A stretch of DNA of 64,000 bases from an uncultured Fluviicola sp. (GTDB lineage Bacteria; Bacteroidota; Bacteroidia; Flavobacteriales; Crocinitomicaceae): positions 38,240 to 102,239 of the forward strand of contig NZ_CAMLDC010000017.1 of assembly GCF_946478805.1 (NCBI RefSeq), written 5' to 3'. Below, in pieces: positions 25,238 through 35,701 of the stretch; the first letter of the stretch is position 1, and each line of letters starts with the position of its first letter. Both the position numbers and the translations under genes were made by a program. The notes below the pieces were generated by a model, which did no database searches, was not told the origin of the DNA, and saw nothing but the letters and a program-made list of their open reading frames with translations.

Positions 25238-25717
25238 ATGAAAACACTAAAACTTATTCCGGTACTTTTAATCGGATTCGGCTTCATTACCGGATTTACA
25301 AATCCAAAACCAAATGAAACGGAACAAATTGATCAATTGATTGACAGCTGGCACAAAGCCGCTGCTGAAGCGAATTACACCAACTACTTCGCATTTATGG
25401 CAGATAACTTCATTTTCTTAGGTACTGATCCGGCAGAACGTTGGAACAAGGAACAATTCGGAGGGTTTTGCAAACCTTACTTCGACCGGGGAAAAGGCTG
25501 GGATTTCCGGAAGATTGAGCGTCACATTGAAGTTTCCAAGGACGGTAAATTTGCCTGGTTTGATGAAAAAATCAATACCTGGATGAAAGATTGCCGGGGA
25601 AGCGGAGTTTTGATGAAAGTGGGGAAGGAATGGAAATTGAGCCAGTACAACCTGGCAGTTTTAATAGAAAATGATAAGATCCAGGACTTTATCAAATTGC
25701 GTGATCTTGTAAAATAA
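25238..25717 (+). CDS. Exported NTF2-like (SnoaL/DUF4440-type) protein
   Basis: The 159-residue protein has an N-terminal hydrophobic export segment (LKLIPVLLIGFGFITGF). It then follows the NTF2/SnoaL cone-fold pattern: QIDQLIDSWHKAAAEANYTNYFAFMADNFIFLGTDPAERWNKEQF, and late strands FAWFDEKINTW and GVLMKVGKEWKLSQYNLAVLI. In this fold the W-x-K-x-x-F turn after helix 3 and the terminal strands are typical. Function cannot be told; many are enzymes or ligand binders, others structural. It starts just after a terminator, so it has its own transcript. Confidence 0.87.
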   Translation: MKTLKLIPVLLIGFGFITGFTNPKPNETEQIDQLIDSWHKAAAEANYTNYFAFMADNFIFLGTDPAERWNKEQFGGFCKPYFDRGKGWDFRKIERHIEVSKDGKFAWFDEKINTWMKDCRGSGVLMKVGKEWKLSQYNLAVLIENDKIQDFIKLRDLVK

Positions 25718-25819
25718 TAAGACATCGAACAGGACAATGAACATCCTGTATTAACTTTTTTTAGCTCCGGCAAAACAAATCCTCGTATGGTTTTTGGTAA
25801 CTTAAAGAAAACTAAAGTC

Positions 25820-27001
25820 ATGAAACGATTAGTTTATTTGGGGTTGATCATGATAACCGGGTTATCATTCAACACATTCGCTCAGGAAAGTGACAGTACA
25901 GGAATGCCTGGAGACAATTTTGATCTGCAGGCAGCATTGAATCTTTTTAAACAATCCAAAGATCTTCCGGACTTCGAAAAGAAACTCAACACCGAGTCGA
26001 ACGGAGTCAATAATTTAGATTTGGATGGAAATTACAAAATCGATTACATCCGTGTAGTAGACAAAAAAGACGGAAGTAATCACGCTATTTTGTTGCAAAT
26101 TCCAATCAATAAAACAGAAACACAGGATGTTGCGGCTATCGTAATAGAGAAACGCGGCGATTCTGAAGCACAATTACAGATTATCGGTGATGCGACCTTA
26201 TATGGTGAGGAAAAAATCATGGAACCGATTGATGAGAAGGAAATTAAAAAAACGACCGGACCATCAATACTCACATCTCCAACAGTAATTGTATTTGTGA
26301 ATGTCTGGTATTGGCCTTGTGTTCAATACATGTATGATCCCTATTATGATCCTTGGTATTCGCCATATTATTGGGACTATTATCCATCCTGGTGGAATCC
26401 TTGGAGACCGGTCTACTATTATGTTTATTATGATCGTATGTATTATTATCACGGTTGGTGTCAATACACAACGGTTTATCATGTTCCGAATGCTCACCGG
26501 ATTTACCTGAACAACAGATCAAGCAGTCCGTCCGTAAGAACGCGTTATGCTCCGCAACAAGCTGCATATAAGACGCGATCGGTGAATAACCAATCTGCAA
26601 ACGAATCTAAAGGTCGAGTAGAACCGACAAATGGAAAAGTCGGAAATGCTGTGAAAAGTACAGGGAGAACTGACGGAACAAAAATAGAAACAACGCGTCC
26701 TACAACTCAACCAAGAGTCATTAACTCAGGGCAGGAAGCTCCAAGACCAATCAACTCCAATAATAGGGGAACGATCAATAATGGTGGAACTGACAAGAAT
26801 AATAACAATGGAAATACTCGAACGGTAGAGCCCGCTAGAAGAAATCCGACAACAGCTCCACAGCAAAGACCGATAGAGAGAAGTCCTCAGCGTGTCAATC
26901 CGCAACCTCAAAGACAAACTCAACCGGCCCGACAAATGCCTCAAAACAGACCGGTTGTCAGACCTGGAAACGGGGGAGGCGGTCGTGGCAGAGGAAGATA
27001 A
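25820..27001 (+). CDS. Secreted protein with Tyr/Trp-rich tract and disordered Arg/Asn/Gln tail
   Basis: The 393-residue product has a signal peptide ending SFNTFAQ. A ~120-residue folded domain follows (FDLQAALNLFKQSKDLPDFEKKLN, DYIRVVDKKDGSNHAILLQIPI). Next is a ~60-residue tract extremely rich in Tyr, Trp and Pro (for example YYDPWYSPYYWDYYPSWWNP). The last ~150 residues are low-complexity, rich in Asn, Thr, Gln, Pro and Arg, and end in GGGGRGRGR. I know this architecture from Bacteroidota hypothetical proteins but no function for it. The aromatic tract and basic tail suggest adhesion or phase-separating behaviour at the cell surface (inference). The start at 25820 is set by the signal peptide. 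Confidence 0.82.
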   Translation: MKRLVYLGLIMITGLSFNTFAQESDSTGMPGDNFDLQAALNLFKQSKDLPDFEKKLNTESNGVNNLDLDGNYKIDYIRVVDKKDGSNHAILLQIPINKTETQDVAAIVIEKRGDSEAQLQIIGDATLYGEEKIMEPIDEKEIKKTTGPSILTSPTVIVFVNVWYWPCVQYMYDPYYDPWYSPYYWDYYPSWWNPWRPVYYYVYYDRMYYYHGWCQYTTVYHVPNAHRIYLNNRSSSPSVRTRYAPQQAAYKTRSVNNQSANESKGRVEPTNGKVGNAVKSTGRTDGTKIETTRPTTQPRVINSGQEAPRPINSNNRGTINNGGTDKNNNNGNTRTVEPARRNPTTAPQQRPIERSPQRVNPQPQRQTQPARQMPQNRPVVRPGNGGGGRGRGR

Positions 27002-27025
27002 CAGGCAAGTCTGATTTATAGAAAC

Positions 27026-27062
27026 AAAAAAGGCGATCCCATATGTACGGATCGCCTTTTTT
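27026..27062. terminator. Bidirectional terminator between convergent genes
   Basis: AAAAAAGGCGATCC and GGATCGCCTTTTTT form a 14-base perfect stem around a 9-base loop, with T-runs on both strands. It serves the aromatic-tract gene and the convergent yidC. Confidence 0.92.
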
Positions 27063-27077
27063 TATTTTAATTCTTAT

Positions 27078-29027
27078 TTACTTTTTTTGCTTGTTTTTTG
27101 CTCTTTCCTGTTGTTGGCGCTGTGCGTCATCCAGGCGTTGCATGAAGCTCGACTTCTTTTTCGGTTCAGCACCCTTCTTCGCTGAATTTGTTTGAGCAGC
27201 AGCCATTTTAGCTTTTAACTTCTCTTCATCCACAAAGAATTTCTTGATAACGAACATCAGGATGATTGTCATCAATGTGGAGATGAAATAGTAGTAACTC
27301 AAACCTGAAGAATAGTTGTTGAAGAAGAAGATCATCATTATCGGGAACATGTACATGATGATTTTCATGTTCGGCATTCCGGGTTGTTGCTGTTGCGTCA
27401 TGTTTGACGAATTCAGATGCGTATAAGCCAACGTTGTCACAGCCATCAACAAGGTGAATAATGAAACGTGATTACCATATAATGGAAGGTACGTTCCGAA
27501 ATCCCAAATGGAATCGAATGAAGACAAATCTTCTGCCCAAAGGAATCCTCGTTGTCTCAAACTGAATGTGGCAGGGAAGAAACGGAAGACAGCCAATAAG
27601 ATCGGCATCTGGAAGAGCATCGGTACACAACCGGCCAGAGGAGAGGCTCCCGAAGCGCGATAAAGTGCCATCATATCCATCTGCTTTTTCATAGCATCTT
27701 CTTTCTTCGGATATTTTGCATTGATCTCATCGATTTGAGGTTTCAGGATCTTCATCTTAGCGGATGAAACGAACATTTTCCACTGAACCGGCATCAATAC
27801 CAATTTCAGGATAATAGTCAATAACAAAATTGCCAATCCTGCATTGATTCCCAGATTCATGAAGAATGTGAATACCGGTTGTACAGCATATAAGTTAATC
27901 CAACGGAAAAGTCCCCATCCTAAATTCAGGATATCATCATAATCCTTATCATAAGATGCTAAAACATGGTAATCATTCGGTCCGAAATACCAGGAGAAGC
28001 TAGCCTTTCCATCTTTCACAGACTGCATCCCCAAATTCAGCTTTGAACGGTATTTCCGAATGTGAGTGAAGAATTCCTTTGAACCTTCCTTGTAATTAGT
28101 CGAAGTGAATTTCGTTCCTTTCGCTTTGAATCCATTATCAGCATCCAGGATAGAGGAGAAGTAGCTTTGTTTGTAAGCCACCCATTTCATATCTGTTTCC
28201 GCAGTTTTATAGCTTTCAGCAACTTCACTGTTCCAATCCAATTTCCCGTCAGTCGATTCATAACAAATCGTGGAAACCTTGCGTTGCTCCGAAAGCAATC
28301 TCTCTGAACGAAGCATTTCCATTTGCCAATCCAACATCACTGAATTCGGTAACACTTTTCCGTTCAAATCTTTCAATTCGATGGTGTATCCCAAGTCGTA
28401 ACCACCTTTCAGATTGTAAGTGTAAATGATCGATCCGTCAGCCACATCGTGTTTGAAAACAACTTTGTGCTTGGTTTTCGAAACAATTTCAAATTGTTTG
28501 TCCCCGGTTGCATATTTGTTTCCGGAAATATTAAAAATCAACTGATTCGTCTGATCTCCATCCTTGAACAAATAAAGTGGTGTGATCTTTCCGTCTTTCT
28601 TCGCAAAGTTCAGGTAAGATTCGTATTCTTTCAATTGAACAGCTGAAACAATCCCACCTTTAGTAGAGAAATCCACTATCAGTTTCTCAGATTCCAGGCG
28701 AACAATTTCACCTTTTGCAATGACTTTGGTAGGAGCCTTTACACGAGGAGCAACAGTAGTATCTTTTTTAGTTGTTTCATTCAAATAAACTAAATTCCCT
28801 TTGTCGTCCTTGATTTGATTTCCATCCTTATCCTTCTTAGCAACAAGCTTCGGTTTGTTTTTCTCTGCTTTTTCTGTTGAATCGGCATCTTTTTTCGCTT
28901 GCTCGGCTAATTCTTTCTGCTCTTTTTGCGTGGCTTTCTTTTCCTTATCACTTGGTTGGCTCATGTAAGTGAACACTACCAATAAGGCACCAATAAGCGT
29001 AAGACCAATAACTGTATTCCTATCCAT
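27078..29027 (-). CDS. yidC: Membrane protein insertase YidC
   Basis: The 649-residue protein inserts and folds inner-membrane proteins, alone or with SecYEG. It shows the Gram-negative layout. An N-terminal anchor (NTVIGLTLIGALLVVFTYM) is followed by a long Lys/Asp-rich linker and a large periplasmic beta-supersandwich domain (about 100-340). The conserved five-helix core then begins at LNLGWGLFRWINLYAVQPVFTFF, with GLAILLLTIILKLVLMPVQWK and PLAGCVPMLFQMPILLAVF. The C-terminus is a basic, Lys/Gln-rich tail, often involved in ribosome contact. It lies downstream of pyrG on the same strand after 117 bases, a common Bacteroidota arrangement. Confidence 0.97.
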   Translation of the reverse strand: MDRNTVIGLTLIGALLVVFTYMSQPSDKEKKATQKEQKELAEQAKKDADSTEKAEKNKPKLVAKKDKDGNQIKDDKGNLVYLNETTKKDTTVAPRVKAPTKVIAKGEIVRLESEKLIVDFSTKGGIVSAVQLKEYESYLNFAKKDGKITPLYLFKDGDQTNQLIFNISGNKYATGDKQFEIVSKTKHKVVFKHDVADGSIIYTYNLKGGYDLGYTIELKDLNGKVLPNSVMLDWQMEMLRSERLLSEQRKVSTICYESTDGKLDWNSEVAESYKTAETDMKWVAYKQSYFSSILDADNGFKAKGTKFTSTNYKEGSKEFFTHIRKYRSKLNLGMQSVKDGKASFSWYFGPNDYHVLASYDKDYDDILNLGWGLFRWINLYAVQPVFTFFMNLGINAGLAILLLTIILKLVLMPVQWKMFVSSAKMKILKPQIDEINAKYPKKEDAMKKQMDMMALYRASGASPLAGCVPMLFQMPILLAVFRFFPATFSLRQRGFLWAEDLSSFDSIWDFGTYLPLYGNHVSLFTLLMAVTTLAYTHLNSSNMTQQQQPGMPNMKIIMYMFPIMMIFFFNNYSSGLSYYYFISTLMTIILMFVIKKFFVDEEKLKAKMAAAQTNSAKKGAEPKKKSSFMQRLDDAQRQQQERAKNKQKK

Positions 29028-29144
29028 TCGTGTTTATTTATTTGTCTGCTTTGAATCAATCAGATTCAAAAGCATTTTTTCAGTTTTTGTTTATTATTTC
29101 TATCCACTACTGCGGATATTTTATCGAAAGCAGTGCTTTCTCTC

Positions 29145-30770
<1,626 letters not shown>

Positions 30771-30920
30771 CTACGGGGCGCAAAATTACATCAAATAAAT
30801 GAATATACGAGCATGTTTTGGAATGCTTTTTCAGAAATAAAGGTGAAGAGTACATTTATTCATTTGGAAGTGAAGAAAACATCGGTGAATGGTATCAACT
30901 AATTCCTGATTAATTCGTAA

Positions 30921-31826
30921 TTAGTATGGCAGCCCATCATTCAGGAAGGTTTGAAAATAAAACCGCGGTTTCCTGGCTGCTTTCCGGGTAAATACATTGT
31001 TTCCTGCTTCGTCTAAACGGGGATAATGCGGTGTTCTGCGAATCATTTTCTTTGGAAAAAGCACCAGATCATGACTGAGTTTATTCTGAAAAACATGCCT
31101 GATTTGCTCGCTATCCCATCCAATTCTTGTCCCGGCAGTTTGAACTCCCACAAAGCGATGTTTGAATTCCCCGTATAAAATTCCGTGATTCAGTTTACCA
31201 TAAGGCTTTTGGGTTAAATCCCTGTAACCGTTAGGTGCTCCGGGAAGCGGATTCCTATCCCAATGCGTCTCACCGGATTCACCAGTCCAGATAGTCAAAC
31301 CTAAACTGGCTTTGTACAAACTGTCGCGATAAGAGAAAACCAGGCTCCCCGTGCGAAAACGATCCCTGGCCTGTCCACCGAACACATCGTTTTCCAGGAG
31401 GATATCCACCCGTTGAATCCCGATATTCCAGGCACCTGAGCGTTGAGAAGTTCCTACACGATCCAAGTACCAATAATGGGCATAACCAATTGAATATTCC
31501 GATTTGGATTGATGCAAAGGACCATCCCAATCCATATTCAAGGGATTTCTTCCTTTTCCACACATCAAAACACCACCGGTACTTAACCGGATTTCACCGA
31601 AATGGGAGCGATTCCCCAGGTTCGTCAGGAAATAACGGGTTGTGATTCCTGCATTCAGTTGCACAAAATCATTACCAACATACGAATCGAATTTGAACCC
31701 CATTGAATTCTGATGAGAACCGAACGCAATCAATACGGTTGCTTTTATTCCCGCGCCGGGTTTCCAGCGATTTTGGCCAAATGCCGGGATCGGAAGTAAG
31801 AGGATTAAAAACAAGAAGCGATTCAT
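30921..31826 (-). CDS. Secreted polymorphic toxin type 23 domain-like protein
   Basis: The 301-residue protein has a signal peptide (MNRFLFLILLLPIPAFGQ). Its body matches the Bacteroidota family commonly labelled polymorphic toxin type 23: GAGIKATVLIAFGSHQNSMGFK, FLTNLGNRSHFGEIRLSTGG, YWYLDRVGTSQRSGAWNIG, LENDVFGGQARDRFRTG and RIGWDSEQIRHVFQNKLSHD. The whole chain looks like an up-and-down beta protein, more like an outer-membrane beta-barrel than a short toxin tip. The toxin name is therefore doubtful and function unknown. It has no immunity gene beside it. The start at 31826 is set by the signal peptide; the longer frame from 31892 lacks one. Confidence 0.72.
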   Translation of the reverse strand: MNRFLFLILLLPIPAFGQNRWKPGAGIKATVLIAFGSHQNSMGFKFDSYVGNDFVQLNAGITTRYFLTNLGNRSHFGEIRLSTGGVLMCGKGRNPLNMDWDGPLHQSKSEYSIGYAHYWYLDRVGTSQRSGAWNIGIQRVDILLENDVFGGQARDRFRTGSLVFSYRDSLYKASLGLTIWTGESGETHWDRNPLPGAPNGYRDLTQKPYGKLNHGILYGEFKHRFVGVQTAGTRIGWDSEQIRHVFQNKLSHDLVLFPKKMIRRTPHYPRLDEAGNNVFTRKAARKPRFYFQTFLNDGLPY

Positions 31827-31941
31827 CGAAAACGAATTTACAATTTTCAGACCGAAATAGTCTGTCTTCACGAAATACATCCAATTAACCACTTAAAATG
31901 CCGTTTAGTCCAAACTCGTGTGTTTCGCTTGAGATTTCATT

Positions 31942-31949
31942 TAACTTTG
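31942..31949 (+). promoter_or_regulatory. Possible -7 element before the LytS-type kinase
   Basis: TAACTTTG fits TAnnTTTG exactly and lies 4 bases before the kinase start codon. A clean -33 box at the right spacing was not found, and the short distance would give an almost leaderless message, so confidence is low. Confidence 0.35.
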
Positions 31950-31953
31950 GTTT

Positions 31954-32991
31954 ATGTTTAAAGCAAGAAGAACATATTGGATGGCACAAATAGGAGGATG
32001 GGCTTTACTTTCCTTGCTTATCTTTTCTGCATCCACTTTTTCAAATCAAAGTATCGATCTGAAAACGATTGTCATTTCTACCGGTTGTTTCTTCGTGTTG
32101 GGAATCGCATTGACTCATTTGATGCGTTATTTTTTCATTGCAATGGGCTGGCTAAACTTACGTTTATCGAGCCTGATTCCGAGGGTTTTGATCACTTCCA
32201 TCATCGTTGCAGCAATTATGTCGCTTTTAAACATGCTTGTTTCTCATTTCGTTTCAAGAACTCCATTCAGCTTTTCCATTGTTGAATTTTCATTGAATGT
32301 TGCATCAACCTTGATCTTCTTTGTATTATGGAACAGCGTTTATTTTACCTTTCACTTTTTCCAACGTTCAAGAGAGCAGGAGGTGAGCAACTTGCAATTA
32401 ACTGCAAGCCACAATGAGATTGAATTGAAGAATCTGCGTTCCCAGTTGAATCCACACTTCTTGTTCAATTCCCTGAATTCGATCCGCGCACTGATTGATA
32501 TCGAGCCTTACCGCGCACAGGAAAACATTACCAAGCTCTCCAACCTGTTGCGAAAATCATTGATCGTCGGAAGTGAGCAACTGGTTCCAATGGAGGAGGA
32601 ATTATCTATTGTCCAGGATTACCTCGACCTGGAAAAAGTCCGCTTTGAAGAACGCCTGGAGATTGTCCAGGAATTGGATCCTGAAGTCATGCACTTCCTG
32701 ATTCCGCCATTCATTCTTCAAACTTTAGTGGAAAATGCATTAAAACATGGAGTTTCACAATTAATTGAGGGTGGAACTGTCTGGATCCGGACCAGGAGAA
32801 AACCCGAATCCATCATCCTGGAAGTGGAGAACAATGGAAATTTACGTTCTTCCCGAAAGGATTCAATGGGAATAGGAATTTCCAACACACTTAGAAGATT
32901 GGAGCTTCAATACAAAGGAAAAGCACATTTTGAATTAAAACAGAACACCCCTAAAACTGTTATTGCAATCATTGAAATTAAAGAAATATGA
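31954..32991 (+). CDS. LytS-type membrane sensor histidine kinase
   Basis: The 345-residue protein has four hydrophobic segments in residues ~12-135. It then carries the His_kinase (LytS/YehU) core with the phospho-acceptor His168 in LRSQLNPHFLFNSLNSIRALI, followed by ENITKLSNLLRKSL and an ATPase domain (VENALKHGV N-box, GIGISNTLRRL G-box). Such kinases pair with LytTR regulators. The cognate regulator gene overlaps by four bases (ATGA). The membrane part has no recognisable ligand-binding domain. Confidence 0.94.
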   Translation: MFKARRTYWMAQIGGWALLSLLIFSASTFSNQSIDLKTIVISTGCFFVLGIALTHLMRYFFIAMGWLNLRLSSLIPRVLITSIIVAAIMSLLNMLVSHFVSRTPFSFSIVEFSLNVASTLIFFVLWNSVYFTFHFFQRSREQEVSNLQLTASHNEIELKNLRSQLNPHFLFNSLNSIRALIDIEPYRAQENITKLSNLLRKSLIVGSEQLVPMEEELSIVQDYLDLEKVRFEERLEIVQELDPEVMHFLIPPFILQTLVENALKHGVSQLIEGGTVWIRTRRKPESIILEVENNGNLRSSRKDSMGIGISNTLRRLELQYKGKAHFELKQNTPKTVIAIIEIKEI

Positions 32992-33767
32992 GAACTATAA
33001 TAATTGATGATGAGAGACTTGCGCGCGAAGAGTTAAAGAAACTCTTGAAAGATTATCACGAAATTGAAATCATCGACGAGGCGAAGAATCCGGAAGAAGC
33101 CATTGAAAAGATCAAAATGTTGAAACCGGATTTGATTTTCCTGGATATACAGATGCCAGGAATGACCGGATTCGATATGTTAAAGAAACTGGATGAAATT
33201 CCGCAGGTTGTTTTCGTTACTGCTTTTGACGATTTTGCCTTGAAAGCTTTCGAGGTGAATGCATTGGATTACTTATTGAAACCAGTTGATCCGGCGCGTT
33301 TGGATGAGACGGTAAAAAAATTACTCAATAATTCCGAAGCCGATTTCCAATCCACAGCCAAGGCTCCAAAGATTGACCGTTCTTCACGTCCATTGACAAT
33401 TTCCGACTCCATCTTCATAAAGGATGGCGAGAAATGCTTCTACGTCTCGTTGGACAAGGTACGCATGTTTGAAAGCGATGGAAATTATGTGAAAGTTTAC
33501 TTTGAAAAGAGTAGGCCCTTGATTTTAAGATCCTTAAACAGCTTGGAAGAACGCCTGGAACCGCAACATTTTTTCAGAGCGAATAGAAAATATATTATCA
33601 ATCTGAACTGGATTCAAAAGGTGGAAAACTGGTTTAACGGCGGTTTACAAGTGGAATTGAAACCATTGATCATCAAAACCGCTACCGGAGAGGAAATCCG
33701 TGAAGGTGAGAAGATAGAAATTTCGAGAAGACAGGCGATAAAATTCAAAGAATTATTCTCGATATAA
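32988..33767 (+). CDS. LytTR family response regulator
   Basis: The 259-residue regulator has a receiver domain with acidic pocket (IIIDDER), the phospho-acceptor Asp53 in LIFLDIQMPGMTGFD and the conserved Lys in YLLKPVDPARL. A C-terminal LytTR DNA-binding domain follows (DGEKCFYVSLDKVRMFESDGNYVKVYF, FFRANRKYIINLNWIQKVE). It is translationally coupled to the kinase upstream. Targets are unknown; LytTR proteins bind paired short direct repeats. Confidence 0.95.
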   Translation: MRTIIIDDERLAREELKKLLKDYHEIEIIDEAKNPEEAIEKIKMLKPDLIFLDIQMPGMTGFDMLKKLDEIPQVVFVTAFDDFALKAFEVNALDYLLKPVDPARLDETVKKLLNNSEADFQSTAKAPKIDRSSRPLTISDSIFIKDGEKCFYVSLDKVRMFESDGNYVKVYFEKSRPLILRSLNSLEERLEPQHFFRANRKYIINLNWIQKVENWFNGGLQVELKPLIIKTATGEEIREGEKIEISRRQAIKFKELFSI

Positions 33768-33852
33768 TTGAAAATGGATAATTGACAAGATTTGAATCAA
33801 ATTATAATGGAGGAGATCATTTTCCTCCTTTTCAATTATACCATTTTCAATT
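33766..33852. terminator. Nested double hairpin between convergent genes
   Basis: An outer stem of about 20 bases pairs AATTGAAAATGGATAATTGA with TCAATTATACCATTTTCAATT, with one bulged A. It encloses an inner GGAGGA/TCCTCC hairpin (33809-33828) followed by TT. It contains the stop of the CvfB-like gene and begins at the stop of the regulator, so it probably terminates both transcripts. Its arms belong to the AATTnnn heptamer family. Confidence 0.6.
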
Positions 33853-34683
33853 TTCAACTAATGTGATCCCATTCTCATGAAGACTGATCAGTCTTTGCTT
33901 GTAAAGGTTTCCAACGACTTGTTTGAATACTTTTTTCGACCAGCCGGTTCTGTATTGGATTTCTTCAGGATCGGATTTATCTGTCAAATCCAGGAATCCT
34001 TCGTTATTCTCAAGCATCGTCAGTAACTTTTGTGCGTGTGTGTCGATCTTGTCGTAACCCGCTCTCTCTAAAACGATATCCAACCTTCCGTCAGGTCTGA
34101 CAGTCTTTACATATCCCTTCAGGGTTTCACCCATGCGTACTCTACGATGCAATTCATTTTTGAAGATCAATCCATGGAAGCGGTTATTGACAATTACCTT
34201 TAAACCAAGATCTGTAAATTCCCAGACCATCAGATCCACTTCGTCATCTGCCTGTAACTCATCATTCTGCACCGTATCCATGTACATTCCAATGCGCGAT
34301 GTCCCAACAAGCCGCTCAGTCGCCTCATCAATATACATGTAGATAAAGTAATGTTTTCCTTCTTCCAAGTCTTTCGGTTGCTCGCGAAAAGGAATCAGCA
34401 AGTGTTTTTCCACTCCCCATTCCGCAAAAGCACCATATTGGTTAACTTCTGCAATCTTCAGGAAGGCAAACTGATTTACAAGGACTTTAGGAGTAAGCGT
34501 TGTAGCAATGATTCTTCCTTCCGAATCCTTGTACAAAAACACTTTGATCATGTCGTCTATCTGAAAAGACGGATCAACATATTTCGTTGGTAACAATACA
34601 TCGTTACCATCTTCATCTTCCAAATAAGCTCCCGGAGCCGTAAAACGGTCGAGGCGCAATTCATTATAAACTCCTAATTCCAC
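33847..34683 (-). CDS. S1-like RNA-binding protein of the CvfB family
   Basis: The 278-residue protein has three OB/S1-like segments and a C-terminal winged-helix-like domain, as in CvfB (YitL): NELRLDRFTAPGAYLEDEDGNDVLLPTKYV, FLKIAEVNQYGAFAEWGVEKHLLIPFREQ, and GETLKGYVKTVRPDGRLDIVLERAGYDK. The last part (YRTGWSKKVFKQVVGNLYKQRLISLHENGITL) matches the conserved CvfB tail. CvfB binds RNA and affects virulence-factor expression in Firmicutes; its Bacteroidota role is unknown. A possible -7 element (TACCTTTG, minus strand, 34688-34695) lies directly upstream. Confidence 0.9.
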   Translation of the reverse strand: MELGVYNELRLDRFTAPGAYLEDEDGNDVLLPTKYVDPSFQIDDMIKVFLYKDSEGRIIATTLTPKVLVNQFAFLKIAEVNQYGAFAEWGVEKHLLIPFREQPKDLEEGKHYFIYMYIDEATERLVGTSRIGMYMDTVQNDELQADDEVDLMVWEFTDLGLKVIVNNRFHGLIFKNELHRRVRMGETLKGYVKTVRPDGRLDIVLERAGYDKIDTHAQKLLTMLENNEGFLDLTDKSDPEEIQYRTGWSKKVFKQVVGNLYKQRLISLHENGITLVEN

Positions 34684-34703
34684 GGAACAAAGGTAGCCAA
34701 AAG

Positions 34704-34731
34704 AATTGCGAATTGCGAATTACAAATTAGA
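34704..34731. repeat. AATTnnn heptamer run
   Basis: Four consecutive 7-base units AATTGCG, AATTGCG, AATTACA and AATTAGA lie between the CvfB-like gene and the stop of the universal stress gene, overlapping that stop. Related heptamer runs occur at 36853, 50176, 51964 and 57770. Confidence 0.7.
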
Positions 34732-35533
34732 AATAGAGATTACCGGATTGTTTCGCAGCGATAATCATACAAGGAAGCTTCAGATCATTCGTGATCAAAG
34801 ACTGGGCAAAATTATCAAATTGAGGAAGTAAACTCTCTGAGTGATAAGCCAGTGCGATCAGGTCAATGTTTTTTTCTTTCACATATCCCATCACTTTTTT
34901 CGAATAACTTCCACTTGAAGGAAGCAAGTTCACTTCACATTTCGCTCCTTTCTCATCGTATTTGTTGCGAATCAGCAAGACACGGTTTTTGGTTTGTTGT
35001 GACAAGCCTTCATCCGTGTGTTTTTCTCCAATTACGTGAACCGTTGCATCAAAAATTCGCGCCAAATCTCCTGCAGAACTTACAATTTGGAGACTTTCTT
35101 TCGATAAATCGATTGGAACAACGATATTCTTGATCTCCTGGTGTTTCGTTTCTTTCTGTACAATGATAAAAGGAACATCACAGCTGGTAATGACTTTCAT
35201 CGCAAAACTTCCGGTCAATTTCTGGAAACCTTTCGCTCCATGAGTCCCCATCAGGATTAATTGGGCATGTTCCCTGTTTGCAATCTTACTGATATCGCTA
35301 AATATATCGCCAACAGCAACCAATACGAACATCTCCACACTCTCAGCAATCACTTTGGATTTAACAATATCCCATAATTTTGCTTCAATAGCGGCAATTT
35401 TGGATTTATTGTCGACCAAATGCAACAGCATGATATCCGTTCTTACGTGTCTACCAAGGAATAAGGCATAGTCCAAAGCAGTGTTTCCGACCTCAGTCAA
35501 ATCATGCGGGACAATGTACAAATTTCTACTCAT
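34727..35533 (-). CDS. Universal stress protein, tandem UspA domains
   Basis: The 268-residue protein has two Usp modules. The first (LYIVPHDLTEVGNTALDYALFLGRHV, LILMGTHGAKGFQKLTGSFAMKVITSCDVPFIIVQ) keeps the ATP-binding-type G-x2-G-x9-G-S/T pattern. The second (NIVVPIDLSKESLQIVSSAGDLARIF, IDLIALAYHSESLLP) has lost it. Tandem Usp proteins of this length are common in Bacteroidota and respond to starvation, hypoxia or oxidative stress. No signal peptide. The promoter region toward the divergent metallophosphoesterase is 168 bases. Confidence 0.92.
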   Translation of the reverse strand: MSRNLYIVPHDLTEVGNTALDYALFLGRHVRTDIMLLHLVDNKSKIAAIEAKLWDIVKSKVIAESVEMFVLVAVGDIFSDISKIANREHAQLILMGTHGAKGFQKLTGSFAMKVITSCDVPFIIVQKETKHQEIKNIVVPIDLSKESLQIVSSAGDLARIFDATVHVIGEKHTDEGLSQQTKNRVLLIRNKYDEKGAKCEVNLLPSSGSYSKKVMGYVKEKNIDLIALAYHSESLLPQFDNFAQSLITNDLKLPCMIIAAKQSGNLYF

Positions 35534-35701
35534 AGCGATTATTTTTCACCAAAATAGCCAAAAAATCGATTCAGTAAGTGCATTAATTTTTAACAACTTC
35601 ATGTTGATGAATATTTCGCCGATTATTTCACCGATTTTAACGAACATTGGCTAAAGAGTCGCTCAGCACCATCTACTTTTACCCTCTTTAAAAATAACTT
35701 T

